Source: Paracoccaceae bacterium
Lineage (GTDB): Bacteria > Pseudomonadota > Alphaproteobacteria > Rhodobacterales > Rhodobacteraceae
DNA length: 64,000 nucleotides
NCBI GenBank assembly: GCA_021647745.1
Contig: JAKIUB010000010.1
Span: 1 to 64,000, forward strand
Reading direction: 5' to 3'
Part shown: one piece after another, positions 50,523-59,376 of the stretch
Layout: each line of letters begins with the position of its first letter
How positions within the stretch are numbered: position 1 is the first letter of the stretch
The notes under the pieces: model-generated
The model's input: the letters and a program-made list of their open reading frames with translations, nothing else
What the model was told of the DNA's origin: nothing
Database searches by the model: none
Position numbers and translations under genes: made by a program

Positions 50523-51157
50523 AGCTGGCACTATCGGGAGGCTCGCGGGAAGCAAATTTGCTGGAAAAAGAGCTTTTTGCGGTCGGCATCAAAATAGACC
50601 CGTCAGGCGCTATCGCTGTGGTCGCAGCCCATCCTTTTGATACGGATATATGGGAGTGCGCTGCGCTTTCGATGGCAGGCAAGCCGCATATCGGGCTTTT
50701 GCGGCCAGCATGGCGGGCAACTGCCGAAGATGAGTGGCAGAGCGCGGCAAGTGCCGAAGAGGCCGCCGCCTTGTTGGCAAAACAGGGCGTTAAGCGCGCT
50801 CTGCTTGCTGTGGGAAATAGCCGGCTGGCTCCGTTTTACCGGCTGCCGGATATCGAGCTTTGTGTGCGCTCGCGCAATGCCCCGCATCCGCCCGCCCCGC
50901 CGCGAGGCCGGATACGGACAATGCGCGGACCATTTGATATTGCCGGAGAAATCGAGGAGCTGCGCGATCAGGGCATAGATATGATTGTTGCCCATAATGC
51001 CGGTGGCCCTGGCGGCTGGCCCAAGCTCGGCGCTGCGCGAAAACTCGGGATACCTGTTTTGTTGATCTCCCGCCCGAAACTACCCGATATGGAGATGGTA
51101 GAAACCGTGGACGAGGCTTTGGCATGGGCAAAGCGCCACATGGGGCTGGACGATTGA
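50519..51157 (+). CDS. CobK/CbiJ-like precorrin-6A reductase, short form
   Basis: 212 residues. VVAAHPFDTDI corresponds to the DATHPFA motif and RTMRGPFDIAGEIEELRDQG plus IDMIVAHNAGG to the conserved C-terminal block of precorrin-6A reductases. It is about 30 residues shorter than usual; the loss is in the N-terminal domain after ALSGGSREANLLEKELF. It overlaps rnd and is not among corrin genes. It may be active, a divergent paralogue, or doing another reduction. Confidence 0.72.
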   Translation: MKLALSGGSREANLLEKELFAVGIKIDPSGAIAVVAAHPFDTDIWECAALSMAGKPHIGLLRPAWRATAEDEWQSAASAEEAAALLAKQGVKRALLAVGNSRLAPFYRLPDIELCVRSRNAPHPPAPPRGRIRTMRGPFDIAGEIEELRDQGIDMIVAHNAGGPGGWPKLGAARKLGIPVLLISRPKLPDMEMVETVDEALAWAKRHMGLDD

Positions 51158-51198
51158 AGCCATAAGGCCTAAATACTCGACAAAAGGAGTCAGAGACT

Positions 51199-51612
51199 AT
51201 GGCCACGGAAAAATTTGAAGAGATTGTCGAAGATTTCGGATTTATCGACGAATGGGAAGACCGCTATCGTTATGTGATCGATCTGGGCAAGAAAATGGCC
51301 GAGATGGATGAAGCGCACAAGATCCCGGAAACCAAGGTGCATGGCTGTGCATCGCAGGTCTGGATCATGCCGGACCTTTCAGCCGATGTGATCCGCTTTA
51401 CCGGCGATAGCGATGCCATGATTGTGCGCGGGCTTATTGCCACCCTGCATGCGCTTTATGATGGATTGCCCTATAAAGATGCGCTAGAGGTGAACGCGCT
51501 GAAGGAGATGGGGCGGCTCGGGCTGGACCAGCATCTTTCGGCACAACGCAGCAACGGCCTTCGGGCCATGATCGAGCGTTTGCGCAAGATCGCAGAAAAA
51601 CAGGTTGGATAA
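51199..51612 (+). CDS. sufE: SufE-like sulfur acceptor
   Basis: 137 residues. The active Cys is in KVHGCASQVWIMPDL and the C-terminal NALKEMGRLGLDQHLSAQRS is conserved. SufE takes sulfur from SufS for iron-sulfur cluster assembly. It has a clear AAAGGAG site and is followed directly by the homocysteine methyltransferase gene, one base after its stop. Confidence 0.94.
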   Translation: MATEKFEEIVEDFGFIDEWEDRYRYVIDLGKKMAEMDEAHKIPETKVHGCASQVWIMPDLSADVIRFTGDSDAMIVRGLIATLHALYDGLPYKDALEVNALKEMGRLGLDQHLSAQRSNGLRAMIERLRKIAEKQVG

Positions 51613-51613
51613 C

Positions 51614-52618
51614 ATGAATTTGCTGAGCAGGCTTCTGGATGAGCGCGACTGGCTGATGGCTGACGGGGCCACGGGCACCAACCTGTTTAACCGCGGGCTG
51701 GAAGCGGGCGAAGCGCCCGAGCTTTGGAATGTGGACCAGCCTTCGAAAATCAAGGCACTTTACCGCGATGCGGTTGATAGCGGCTCGGATATTTTCCTGA
51801 CCAATTCCTTTGGCGGCACCGCCGCGCGGCTGAAATTGCACAACGCCCAGCACCGCGTGCGCGAGCTGAACAAAGCCGCCGCCGAGCTGGGCCGCGAGGT
51901 GGCCGACAAGGCTGGCCGCCCGGTGGTGGTGGCGGGTTCCGTTGGCCCTACCGGCGAGATATTCGAGCCGCTTGGCCCGCTTAGCCATGCGGAAGCCGTT
52001 GAAATGTTTCAAGAGCAAGGCGCGGCCTTGATGGAAGGCGGGGCCGATGTGCTTTGGCTGGAAACCATTTCAGCGCCGGAAGAATATAAGGCGGCCGCCG
52101 AGGCTTTTGCCAATATCGGCGCACCTTGGGTGGGTACTATGAGCTTTGACACCGCTGGCCGCACCATGATGGGGCTTACGTCTTCTGACATGGTGGATAT
52201 GGTGCAGGGAATAGATAATCGCCCCATCGGCTTTGGGGCCAATTGCGGCGTTGGGGCGTCTGATTTGCTCCGCACCATTCAGGGATTTAAAGCGGCCAAC
52301 CCCGAGGTGCCGATTGTGGCCAAGGGCAATGCCGGCATTCCTAAATTCGTGCATGGGCATATCCATTATGACGGCACGCCTGAACTAATGGGGCAATATG
52401 CGGTGATGGTGCGCAATTCCGGCGCCAAGATCATTGGCGGCTGTTGTGGCACCATGCCAGAACACCTTGTAGCCATGCGCAAGGCGCTGGAGGAAACCCC
52501 GATGGGACCACCGCCAACGAATGCTGAAATCGAAGCGGTGCTTGGCGGGTTTTCTTCCGCTTCAGACGGCACCGGCGATGCGCCTCTTCCAAAACGCGTA
52601 CGGCGCAGGCGTAAATAG
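51614..52618 (+). CDS. bmt: Betaine/homocysteine S-methyltransferase
   Basis: 334 residues from the ATG at 51614. The zinc ligands are C211 (GANCGVG) and C277/C278 (GGCCGTMPEH), with the early LMADGATGTNLF. It matches the homocysteine S-methyltransferase barrel equal to the first module of MetH. In this lineage it is usually called betaine-homocysteine methyltransferase. A separate corrinoid protein gene follows, so methyl transfer may pass through bound B12. The C-terminus is basic (KRVRRRRK). Confidence 0.9.
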   Translation: MNLLSRLLDERDWLMADGATGTNLFNRGLEAGEAPELWNVDQPSKIKALYRDAVDSGSDIFLTNSFGGTAARLKLHNAQHRVRELNKAAAELGREVADKAGRPVVVAGSVGPTGEIFEPLGPLSHAEAVEMFQEQGAALMEGGADVLWLETISAPEEYKAAAEAFANIGAPWVGTMSFDTAGRTMMGLTSSDMVDMVQGIDNRPIGFGANCGVGASDLLRTIQGFKAANPEVPIVAKGNAGIPKFVHGHIHYDGTPELMGQYAVMVRNSGAKIIGGCCGTMPEHLVAMRKALEETPMGPPPTNAEIEAVLGGFSSASDGTGDAPLPKRVRRRRK

Positions 52619-52707
52619 TCGTTGAGCGGCGCGCGCAGGTCGGTTACTGCCATGTGAGCGCCGAAATTATAGGCAGAATTTGACAACCATAACTGAGGGA
52701 TAGCCCA

Positions 52708-53406
52708 ATGTCAGACGAAGAAGACGATCTCATCCTTGATGAGCTGGACGATGGGGAACTTGTGCTGCAAATGCACGACGATCTTTATGACGGTATGGCT
52801 GACGAGATCGCCGAAGCCGTGCATATTCTGCTCAAGCGGAAGTGGACGCCTTATGATGTCCTGACCAAGGCATTGGTTGAGGGCATGCGCATTGTCGGTA
52901 TTGATTTTCGCGATGGTATCTTGTTTGTGCCCGAAGTGCTGCTCGCCGCAGGCGCGATGAAAAAGGGCATGCATATTCTTAAGCCGCTCCTAATAGAAAC
53001 CGGCGCGCCGCAGCTTGGCAAAATGGTGATCGGCACGGTGAAAGGCGATATCCATGATATCGGCAAAAATCTGGTGGCGATGATGATGGAAGGGGCGGGG
53101 TTTGAGGTCGTTGACCTTGGGATCAACAACCCGGTGGAAGATTATATTGAAGCTTTGAAACGCGAGAACGCCGATATCCTCGGTATGTCGGCGCTGCTGA
53201 CCACCACCATGCCCTATATGAAAACCGTGATCGATACCATGGTCGAGCAGGGGATCCGCGATGATTATATCGTGCTTGTGGGTGGTGCGCCGCTGAACGA
53301 GGAATTTGGCAAGGCCATCGGCTCTGACGCCTATTGCCGCGATGCCGCCGTGGCCGTGGAAACCGCCAAGGAATTCATGGCGCGCAAGCATAACCGTGCC
53401 GGATAA
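52708..53406 (+). CDS. Methyltransferase corrinoid protein
   Basis: 232 residues. An N-terminal helical cap (DEIAEAVHILLKRKWTPYDV) is followed by a B12-binding domain with the base-off motif D114-x-H116-x2-G119 (KGDIHDIGKNLV). It carries methyl groups on cobalt between methyltransferases. It lies between the homocysteine methyltransferase and a DUF1638 gene. It equals the B12 module of a split methionine synthase. Confidence 0.93.
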   Translation: MSDEEDDLILDELDDGELVLQMHDDLYDGMADEIAEAVHILLKRKWTPYDVLTKALVEGMRIVGIDFRDGILFVPEVLLAAGAMKKGMHILKPLLIETGAPQLGKMVIGTVKGDIHDIGKNLVAMMMEGAGFEVVDLGINNPVEDYIEALKRENADILGMSALLTTTMPYMKTVIDTMVEQGIRDDYIVLVGGAPLNEEFGKAIGSDAYCRDAAVAVETAKEFMARKHNRAG

Positions 53407-53992
53407 AACGCTGGTCATTGCTTGTGGTGCGCTGGCCCGCGAGGTGCTGGCGCTGATCGAGCTGAATAACTGGCAGCATATGGAGCTGATATGCCTGCCG
53501 GCTGATTTGCACCTGCGCCCCGATAAAATCCCCGATGCGGTGGAGGCGGCGGTGCTGGATGCGTGCGACAAATATAGCCGGATATTTGTGGCCTACGCCG
53601 ATTGCGGTACTGGCGGCTTGCTGGCGGCGCGCTGCGCAGCACTTGAGGTGGAAATGATTAAGGGGCCGCATTGTTATTCATTTTTTGAAGGCAACGAAGC
53701 TTTTGCTGCACGCGGCGAAGTCACCAGCTTTTACCTGACGGATTTTCTGGCCCGGCAATTCGAGGCCTTTGTGATCAAACCCATGGGGCTGGATAAGCAC
53801 CCCGAGCTGCGCGACATATATTTTGGCAATTATGAAAAACTGGTTTACCTCGCCCAAACCGAAGACGAGGGGCTGACGCGGGCGGCAGAGGCGGCTGCCG
53901 CGCGGCTTGGGCTGGATTTCGAGCGCCGCTTTACAGGGTATGGGGATTTGGTTGCGGCATTGGCAGATGTTTCCTCACAGGTATATAAATAG
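53396..53992 (+). CDS. DUF1638 protein coupled to the corrinoid protein
   Basis: 198 residues from the GTG at 53396, which overlaps the corrinoid gene stop. LVIACGALAREVLALIELNN, YADCGTGGLLAARCAALEVE and GPHCYSFFEGNEAF are DUF1638 hallmarks with conserved Cys and His, suggesting a metal site. DUF1638 genes often sit beside corrinoid proteins; their role is not established. The overlap makes stoichiometric expression likely. Confidence 0.85.
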   Translation: MPDKTLVIACGALAREVLALIELNNWQHMELICLPADLHLRPDKIPDAVEAAVLDACDKYSRIFVAYADCGTGGLLAARCAALEVEMIKGPHCYSFFEGNEAFAARGEVTSFYLTDFLARQFEAFVIKPMGLDKHPELRDIYFGNYEKLVYLAQTEDEGLTRAAEAAAARLGLDFERRFTGYGDLVAALADVSSQVYK

Positions 53993-53993
53993 T

Positions 53994-54021
53994 TTGACAA
54001 CCTTGAGGGTATGTGTAAAAT
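53994..54021 (+). promoter_or_regulatory. Sigma-70-type promoter of the lipoprotein gene
   Basis: TTGACA, a 16-base spacer and TAAAAT lie 37 bases before the ATG at 54058. It overlaps the stop of the DUF1638 gene. Confidence 0.65.
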
Positions 54022-54057
54022 TTTCTGGCAATTACAACTACTACTTAGGGGAAAATA

Positions 54058-54405
54058 ATGAAAAAAGTCGCATATGCCGCAGCCGCACTTCTGTTTGTAG
54101 CTGCATGTGATGTCAGTGATCTGGATGTGGGTGGTGGCGGTATCGGCTTGAACCACGTCATGACAATCAACAATAATACTGGCGTAACCATGACCCAGTT
54201 TTATGCCTCGAATAGTGGGCAGCGTTATTGGGGTCCGGACCAGCTGGGCGCTACGGTAATGTATTCGGGATCGGGCCGTCTGATTAATTTTGAGGATGGT
54301 ACTGGCGCGTGCCTCTATGATTTCAAGGCAGTATTTGCCGATGGCGACCAATTGATTACCACCAACAGAAACGTATGTGTGGAATCAAACTGGAGCTATA
54401 ACTAG
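54058..54405 (+). CDS. Small lipoprotein
   Basis: 115 residues. A signal with lipobox LFVAAC (Cys17) is followed by a Gly-rich stretch (DLDVGGGGIGLNHVM) and a short folded domain ending NRNVCVESNWSYN. GGGG precedes the ATG. It has its own promoter and terminator, so it is a one-gene unit. No function known. Confidence 0.82.
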   Translation: MKKVAYAAAALLFVAACDVSDLDVGGGGIGLNHVMTINNNTGVTMTQFYASNSGQRYWGPDQLGATVMYSGSGRLINFEDGTGACLYDFKAVFADGDQLITTNRNVCVESNWSYN

Positions 54406-54432
54406 GCTCTGCCCATATCCGATTATATTTTG

Positions 54433-54462
54433 ACCGCGCCCGGTTCGGGCGCGGTTTTTTTT
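54433..54462 (+). terminator. Intrinsic terminator after the lipoprotein gene
   Basis: ACCGCGCCCG-GTT-CGGGCGCGGT followed by eight Ts. A second, shortened copy follows at about 54477-54500 and reaches into the stop of the response-regulator gene on the other strand. Confidence 0.85.
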
Positions 54463-54515
54463 ATAGATAATCCGAGGCCCGGGTTCGGGCGCGGTTTTTT
54501 TATAGGTAATCCGAG
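54443..54515. repeat. Tandem duplication of a terminator and gene end
   Basis: GTTCGGGCGCGGTTTTTT, ATAGRTAATCCGAG appears twice about 40 bases apart, with one base change and one T difference. The second copy holds the last codons of the response-regulator gene. Confidence 0.65.
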
Positions 54516-55846
54516 CGGCTTAGCCCGTATTTTGCCATTTTTTCGTTCAGCGTGCGGCGCGGCAGTACCAGCTCGTCCATCACCTTGGCAACAGAGCCGG
54601 AATGGCGGCGCAGGGCATTGTCGATCAGCATGCGCTCAAAGGCTTCCACATGTTCTTTCAGGGGTTTTTCCTCGGGGGTTTCGCCTGCCGGTTCGTCGGC
54701 GGCTGTGGCCAGCAGCTTGCTCACCTCTTCCGGCCCGTGCTGGCTTTGCATCACCACCCGCTCGGCGAGGTTTTGCAGCTGCCGGATATTGCCCGGCCAC
54801 TGTGCCTTGAGCAGATTGGCGGCGTCCGAGGCCGAGATTTCAGGGGTTTCTATGCCGTATTCCTCGGCAAAAAGCTGGGTGAAGCGCGAAAACAGTACAA
54901 GGGTATCCTCACCGCGCTCGCGCAGGGTCGGCACGGATATTTCCATGCCCGAAAGGCGAAAGTATAGCTCGGGCCGAAGCTGGTCCTTGAGCGGAGTATT
55001 GCCCTCGTCGAGGCTGGCAACCGAAATGATCCGCACCCGTGCCGGCTCGCCATCTTCATGCTCGCGATCCTGAGTTTCGATAAACCCCAGCAATCTGGCC
55101 TGTAGCTCGGGAGACAGCCCGCCGGCATCTTCCAGACACAGGGTGCAAGGCTCGGACATTTCCGATATCGGGCGGATATCGGCGGAATCTGATGGGCCAA
55201 ACAGATGTTTTGTAAGGGCCTCCTCATCAAGAGCCGTGCAATTGAGGGTGATAAATGCCTTGCCCTGGCGCGGGCCGCAGGCATGGATGGCGTGGGCGAT
55301 CAGGCTTTTGCCGGTGCCGGTCTCGCCGGCAATTAGTACATGGCTGTCGGCAAAGGCAAAGTCCAGAATATCCTCGCGCAGTTTTTCAATGCTTGGCGAG
55401 GTGCCCATCAGCTTGCGCAGCAGCACCGAACTGTCAGACAGCTCCCGGCGCAGGGCGCGGTTTTCTATCGTCAGTTTTCGGGCAGCGATGGCGCGTTTAC
55501 ACAGGTCGGCCAGCCGCTCGGGATCAAAGGGTTTTTCCATAAAGTCATAGGCGCCGATCTGCATGGCCTCGACCGCCATCTGCACATCGCCGTGCCCGGT
55601 AATCAGGATAACAGGCAGGCTCTGGTCCGAGCTGTGCAGGCGCTTGAGCATCTCCATCCCCCCCATGCCGGGCATGCGGATATCGGAGACCACAACCCCC
55701 TTGAACAAGCTGCCGATCTCGGCCAGCGCCGCTTCGGCATTTTCAAAAGCCAGGGTTTTGAAACCGCTCAACTCAAGCCATTGGCTGATTGATTCCCGCA
55801 TATGGGCCTCGTCGTCGATAATCGCTATTTTATATTCGTTTGACAT
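54500..55846 (-). CDS. DctD-like response regulator lacking the GAFTGA motif
   Basis: 448 residues. A receiver domain (D55 in SDIRMPG) is followed by an AAA+ domain with Walker A GETGTGKS (174-181) and a C-terminal Fis-type helix-turn-helix (DNALRRHSGSVAKVMDELVL). Where sigma-54 activators have GAFTGA, this has LFGPSDSADIRPISEMS, and Walker B reads CTLCLEDAGGL. So it probably does not use sigma-54, like some Rhodobacter NtrC proteins. It pairs with the kinase gene by a one-base overlap. Target unknown. Confidence 0.87.
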   Translation of the reverse strand: MSNEYKIAIIDDEAHMRESISQWLELSGFKTLAFENAEAALAEIGSLFKGVVVSDIRMPGMGGMEMLKRLHSSDQSLPVILITGHGDVQMAVEAMQIGAYDFMEKPFDPERLADLCKRAIAARKLTIENRALRRELSDSSVLLRKLMGTSPSIEKLREDILDFAFADSHVLIAGETGTGKSLIAHAIHACGPRQGKAFITLNCTALDEEALTKHLFGPSDSADIRPISEMSEPCTLCLEDAGGLSPELQARLLGFIETQDREHEDGEPARVRIISVASLDEGNTPLKDQLRPELYFRLSGMEISVPTLRERGEDTLVLFSRFTQLFAEEYGIETPEISASDAANLLKAQWPGNIRQLQNLAERVVMQSQHGPEEVSKLLATAADEPAGETPEEKPLKEHVEAFERMLIDNALRRHSGSVAKVMDELVLPRRTLNEKMAKYGLSRSDYL

Positions 55847-57591
55847 TATTTTTCTGCCTCTGTTTCTGGTTGCACCAAGGGGAGTTCAAGGGTGAAAATT
55901 GCGCCTAGGGGGGAGGTGTTTCGGGCCATCAGCCGGCCACCCATTTCGGTGGCGATACCGGCAGAGATGGCTAGGCCGAGACCAACCCCTTCGCCGGGCG
56001 CTTTAGTGGTGTAGAACGGCTCGAAAAGTGCCTCAGGGTCATCAAATCCGGGGCCGTTATCCTGCACGGTCAGGCGGGCATAGCTGTCTTGGGAAACCGC
56101 CACCTCGATGCGCGGCTCGGGGATGTCTTTCAGGGCGTCCATTGCGTTGCGCAACAGGTTAACGATGATCTGCTCGGTGCGCACCGTATCGCCCATGGTG
56201 TAGACGGGGGTGTCCGGCAGGGTCAGCACAATGCGCACGGTTTGCTTGCCGAGTTGGGGGGCCATCATCGCCATTGCCGAATGGACACATTGGCAAAGGT
56301 CGATCATCACCGCAGTATCTTCGGGTTTTCGGGCGTAGGATTTCAGCTGTTTGGTGATTACGCCCATGCGGGCGATCAGGTCGTCAATGCGCTGAAAGCT
56401 GGTTTTGGCTTCTTCCAGCCGATCGCGGCTGACCAGCAGACGCGCACCGGCAAGGTAGGTCCGCATAGCGGCCAGTGGCTGGTTCAGCTCGTGGCTGACA
56501 GCCGCCGACATTTGCCCAAGTGAGGCCAACTTGGAGGCCTGCTCCAGGTTTTGCTCTGCCGATTGCAGGTTGCGCTCGGCGCGCTGGCGCTGGGCCACTT
56601 CGGCTGACAGCCGGGTGTTGAGGGCGCGCAGTTCGTCGCCCTCGGCGCTCAGGCGCACCGCCTCTTTGGCGCGGCGCCGTGAAGAATAGAAAAACGCCAG
56701 CGCGGCCAAAATTGCGATTCCCATAATTTCGAGCGCCAGAATAGCATTTACCCGCGCAGAAATATTTCGGGTGGAGGCAAAATAGTGGATCTTCCAGCCA
56801 CGAAAGACGACCGGCGATTCGGCCGCAAACAGGCGCTCGCCGTCAATAAACACAAAATCATTGAGCGTGGATTGCTGGAGTGCGTCCAAGACCCGGCGCG
56901 AGGTGGAGTATTCGCCTTCTTTCAGCAGGTTTTGCAATGATTCCCCACGCCATTGCAACTCGGAAGAAAGCTGAACATCTCCCAGAGAATTGACGAGTGC
57001 AACAAGCAACCCAAGCCGCCGCCACAGGGTTTCCTGAGTGCCTAGATCAACCTCGACCACAATCACCCCGATGGACTTGGGACCGATTGTGATCTTTTGG
57101 GAAAAGAAGAACTGATAGGCGATCTGGTCTGCTGCACTGGCCGAAAATACAGTGCCCGGATTGCGTAGCGCATCAAGAAAATAGGGTTTTTGACGAAAGA
57201 ACTTGCCGATTTGGCGGCGGTTCGAGCTGGCGACAACCCGACCTGTGATATCGAGCAAGAGCACGGAAGCAGCGCCGATTTCCTCCGAAATCTCGATCAG
57301 GCGCTGCGAGGTGGCGGAATAGTCGTTGGTTTGCAGGGTCGAGGTCAGGGTGACATCTTGTGCTAGCAAAAACGGCACAACCGAGTGTTTTTGCAGGATA
57401 CTTTTGATATTACCGGCATAGAGCGCGGCACGGGTCTGGGATGTGGTGCGCAGGCTTTCGGTGAAGCGCTGGGTGAAAAAACTATATGATGCCCAGAGGA
57501 GCAATACGGCCACCACCAGAGAGGCCGCAAAAACCAGCGGTAAAAAACGCCCACGGTGCAAGGCCGGTATTTGGAGGGTATCCGCACTCAT
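55846..57591 (-). CDS. DctB-like sensor histidine kinase
   Basis: 581 residues. Two membrane helices (about 16-38 and 282-302) flank a periplasmic double-Cache-like sensor. A coiled-coil linker, then HisKA with H367 (SHELNQP), and an HATPase domain with NLLRNAMDAL, DNGPGFD and GVGLGLAIS. In the DctB family the signal is a C4-dicarboxylate; no transporter lies near, so the ligand is open. It is the first gene of the pair. Confidence 0.9.
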   Translation of the reverse strand: MSADTLQIPALHRGRFLPLVFAASLVVAVLLLWASYSFFTQRFTESLRTTSQTRAALYAGNIKSILQKHSVVPFLLAQDVTLTSTLQTNDYSATSQRLIEISEEIGAASVLLLDITGRVVASSNRRQIGKFFRQKPYFLDALRNPGTVFSASAADQIAYQFFFSQKITIGPKSIGVIVVEVDLGTQETLWRRLGLLVALVNSLGDVQLSSELQWRGESLQNLLKEGEYSTSRRVLDALQQSTLNDFVFIDGERLFAAESPVVFRGWKIHYFASTRNISARVNAILALEIMGIAILAALAFFYSSRRRAKEAVRLSAEGDELRALNTRLSAEVAQRQRAERNLQSAEQNLEQASKLASLGQMSAAVSHELNQPLAAMRTYLAGARLLVSRDRLEEAKTSFQRIDDLIARMGVITKQLKSYARKPEDTAVMIDLCQCVHSAMAMMAPQLGKQTVRIVLTLPDTPVYTMGDTVRTEQIIVNLLRNAMDALKDIPEPRIEVAVSQDSYARLTVQDNGPGFDDPEALFEPFYTTKAPGEGVGLGLAISAGIATEMGGRLMARNTSPLGAIFTLELPLVQPETEAEK

Positions 57592-57706
57592 GATAAATAC
57601 CTAAGGGCCGATCACAAAATGCTCAAGTATGTTTGATTGGTCAAATAGCGGCTTTCCGCTTATCCAGAGATCATAAACCAATGAATTCACATTCGAGGAG
57701 AGTGAA

Positions 57707-58666
57707 ATGCATTACCATCGGCGCAAAAGCTGGGCGATCAGGGAAAGTTTGGCAACAGAGGAATCCCTGTTTATGAACCGGCGGCAGTTGATGGCCGGAG
57801 CGGGCGCGCTGGCCGGTGCCGGGCTGATCGGTGGTGCGGCGCAGGCTCTGCCGGCCGAGGCGCGGTTTTCGCCCGCGGTGCGCCGCGCCGGCGGCTTTCC
57901 CCATGCGACCACACCGGTCACCCCCGAGAGCATCAACAGCACCTATAATAATTTTTACGAATTCGGCTCTTCCAAAAGCATCAGCCGCGAAGCCCAAGCG
58001 CTCAATTCGGACCCGTGGACCCTGACGATTGACGGTGATGTCGAGCAACCGCTAACACTGGATATCGACGCGCTGATGAACCGGATGCCGATGCAGGAGC
58101 GGGTCTACCGCCATCGCTGTGTCGAGGCATGGTCTATGGTGGTGCCATGGATCGGCTTTCCGCTAAAAGATCTGGTGGCGCTGGCGGCGCCGCTTTCCAA
58201 AGCGCGCTATGTGCGTTTCGAGACCTTCTTTGATACCGATACCGCCCCCGAGCAAAAGGCGAGCTGGTATCCCTGGCCCTATAGCGAGGGGATCACGATA
58301 AGTGAAGCGACCAATGATCTGGCGATGATTGTTGTCGGGGCTTACGGCAAGGTGCTGCACAAGCAGTTTGGTGCACCGCTGCGGCTGCACCTGCCGTGGA
58401 AATACGGTTTTAAATCCATCAAGTCGATCTCAAAAATCACCTTTACATCGCGCAAGCCAAAGGGGTTTTGGGAAACCCTCAACGGGCGGGAATACGGCTT
58501 TTGGGCCAATGTGAACCCTGAAGTGGACCACCCGCGCTGGACGCAAGCCACGGAAAAACCGCTGGGGCAGGATGATCGGGTGCCAACACAGTTGTATAAT
58601 GGTTACGGCGCGCAGGTGGCCGGTATGTATGCAGGAATGGAGGGCGACCGTTCTACTTGGTTTTAA
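57707..58666 (+). CDS. msrP: Periplasmic methionine sulfoxide reductase, molybdenum subunit
   Basis: 319 residues with GAGGAG before the ATG. A Tat signal (NRRQLMAGAGALAGAGLIGG) precedes a sulfite-oxidase-like fold; the molybdenum ligand is C138 (RHRCVEAWSM). It reduces oxidised methionines in periplasmic proteins using electrons from haem protein MsrQ. No msrQ gene is next to it; purQ converges instead. The N-terminus before the RR motif is rather long (23 residues). Confidence 0.93.
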   Translation: MHYHRRKSWAIRESLATEESLFMNRRQLMAGAGALAGAGLIGGAAQALPAEARFSPAVRRAGGFPHATTPVTPESINSTYNNFYEFGSSKSISREAQALNSDPWTLTIDGDVEQPLTLDIDALMNRMPMQERVYRHRCVEAWSMVVPWIGFPLKDLVALAAPLSKARYVRFETFFDTDTAPEQKASWYPWPYSEGITISEATNDLAMIVVGAYGKVLHKQFGAPLRLHLPWKYGFKSIKSISKITFTSRKPKGFWETLNGREYGFWANVNPEVDHPRWTQATEKPLGQDDRVPTQLYNGYGAQVAGMYAGMEGDRSTWF

Positions 58667-58698
58667 CGCCGGTTGTGACGCATGAATACCGGAGAAAT

Positions 58699-59373
58699 TT
58701 ATCCGGCCACCATCAGGCTATGCACAAGGCTCTCAAAAACCCTGCTGCCATCATTACCGCCCAGAGCCGGATCATTCAGCCGCTCGGGGTGGGGCATCAT
58801 GCCGAGCACGCGCCGGTTTTCTGACAGGATGCCGGCGATATCGTCAATCGAGCCGTTGGGGTTGCCGGCATAGCGAAAGGCAATGCGGTCCTCGCTTTGC
58901 AGTTTGAAAAGGAGGTCGCCATCGGCGATGTAGTTGCCATCATGGTGGGCCACAGGCACCGTGAGGCGCTGGCCCTTTTCAAGGGTGTTGGTGAAGGGGC
59001 TGTTGGCAGTTGCGGTAACCAGCTCCACATCTTTGCAGACAAATTTCAGCCCCGCGTTGCGCATCAGCGCACCGGGAAGCAGGCCGGATTCGATAAGCAC
59101 CTGAAAACCGTTGCATACCCCGATCACATGCCCGCCTTTATTGGCGAAATCGACCACGGCTTGCATGATCGGCATCCGCGCGGCAATGGCGCCGCAGCGC
59201 AGGTAATCCCCAAAGGAAAACCCGCCGGGAATGGCGACCACATCCAGGCCCTCGGGCAGGCTGGCCTCTTTGTGCCAGACCATTTGGGCGGGTATGCCAG
59301 AGGCGCGCTCAAGGCCGACAGCAAGATCTCGATCACAGTTGGAACCGGGGAAAACGATGACGGCGGATTTCAT
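58699..59373 (-). CDS. purQ: Phosphoribosylformylglycinamidine synthase subunit PurQ (glutaminase)
   Basis: 224 residues. The class I glutamine amidotransferase triad Cys is in GVCNGFQVL and the His/Glu in MMPHPERL. FPGSNCDRDLAVG opens the protein. It supplies ammonia to PurL. It is in a run with purS, a DUF3592 gene and purC. Full length. Confidence 0.96.
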   Translation of the reverse strand: MKSAVIVFPGSNCDRDLAVGLERASGIPAQMVWHKEASLPEGLDVVAIPGGFSFGDYLRCGAIAARMPIMQAVVDFANKGGHVIGVCNGFQVLIESGLLPGALMRNAGLKFVCKDVELVTATANSPFTNTLEKGQRLTVPVAHHDGNYIADGDLLFKLQSEDRIAFRYAGNPNGSIDDIAGILSENRRVLGMMPHPERLNDPALGGNDGSRVFESLVHSLMVAG

Positions 59374-59376
59374 GGT

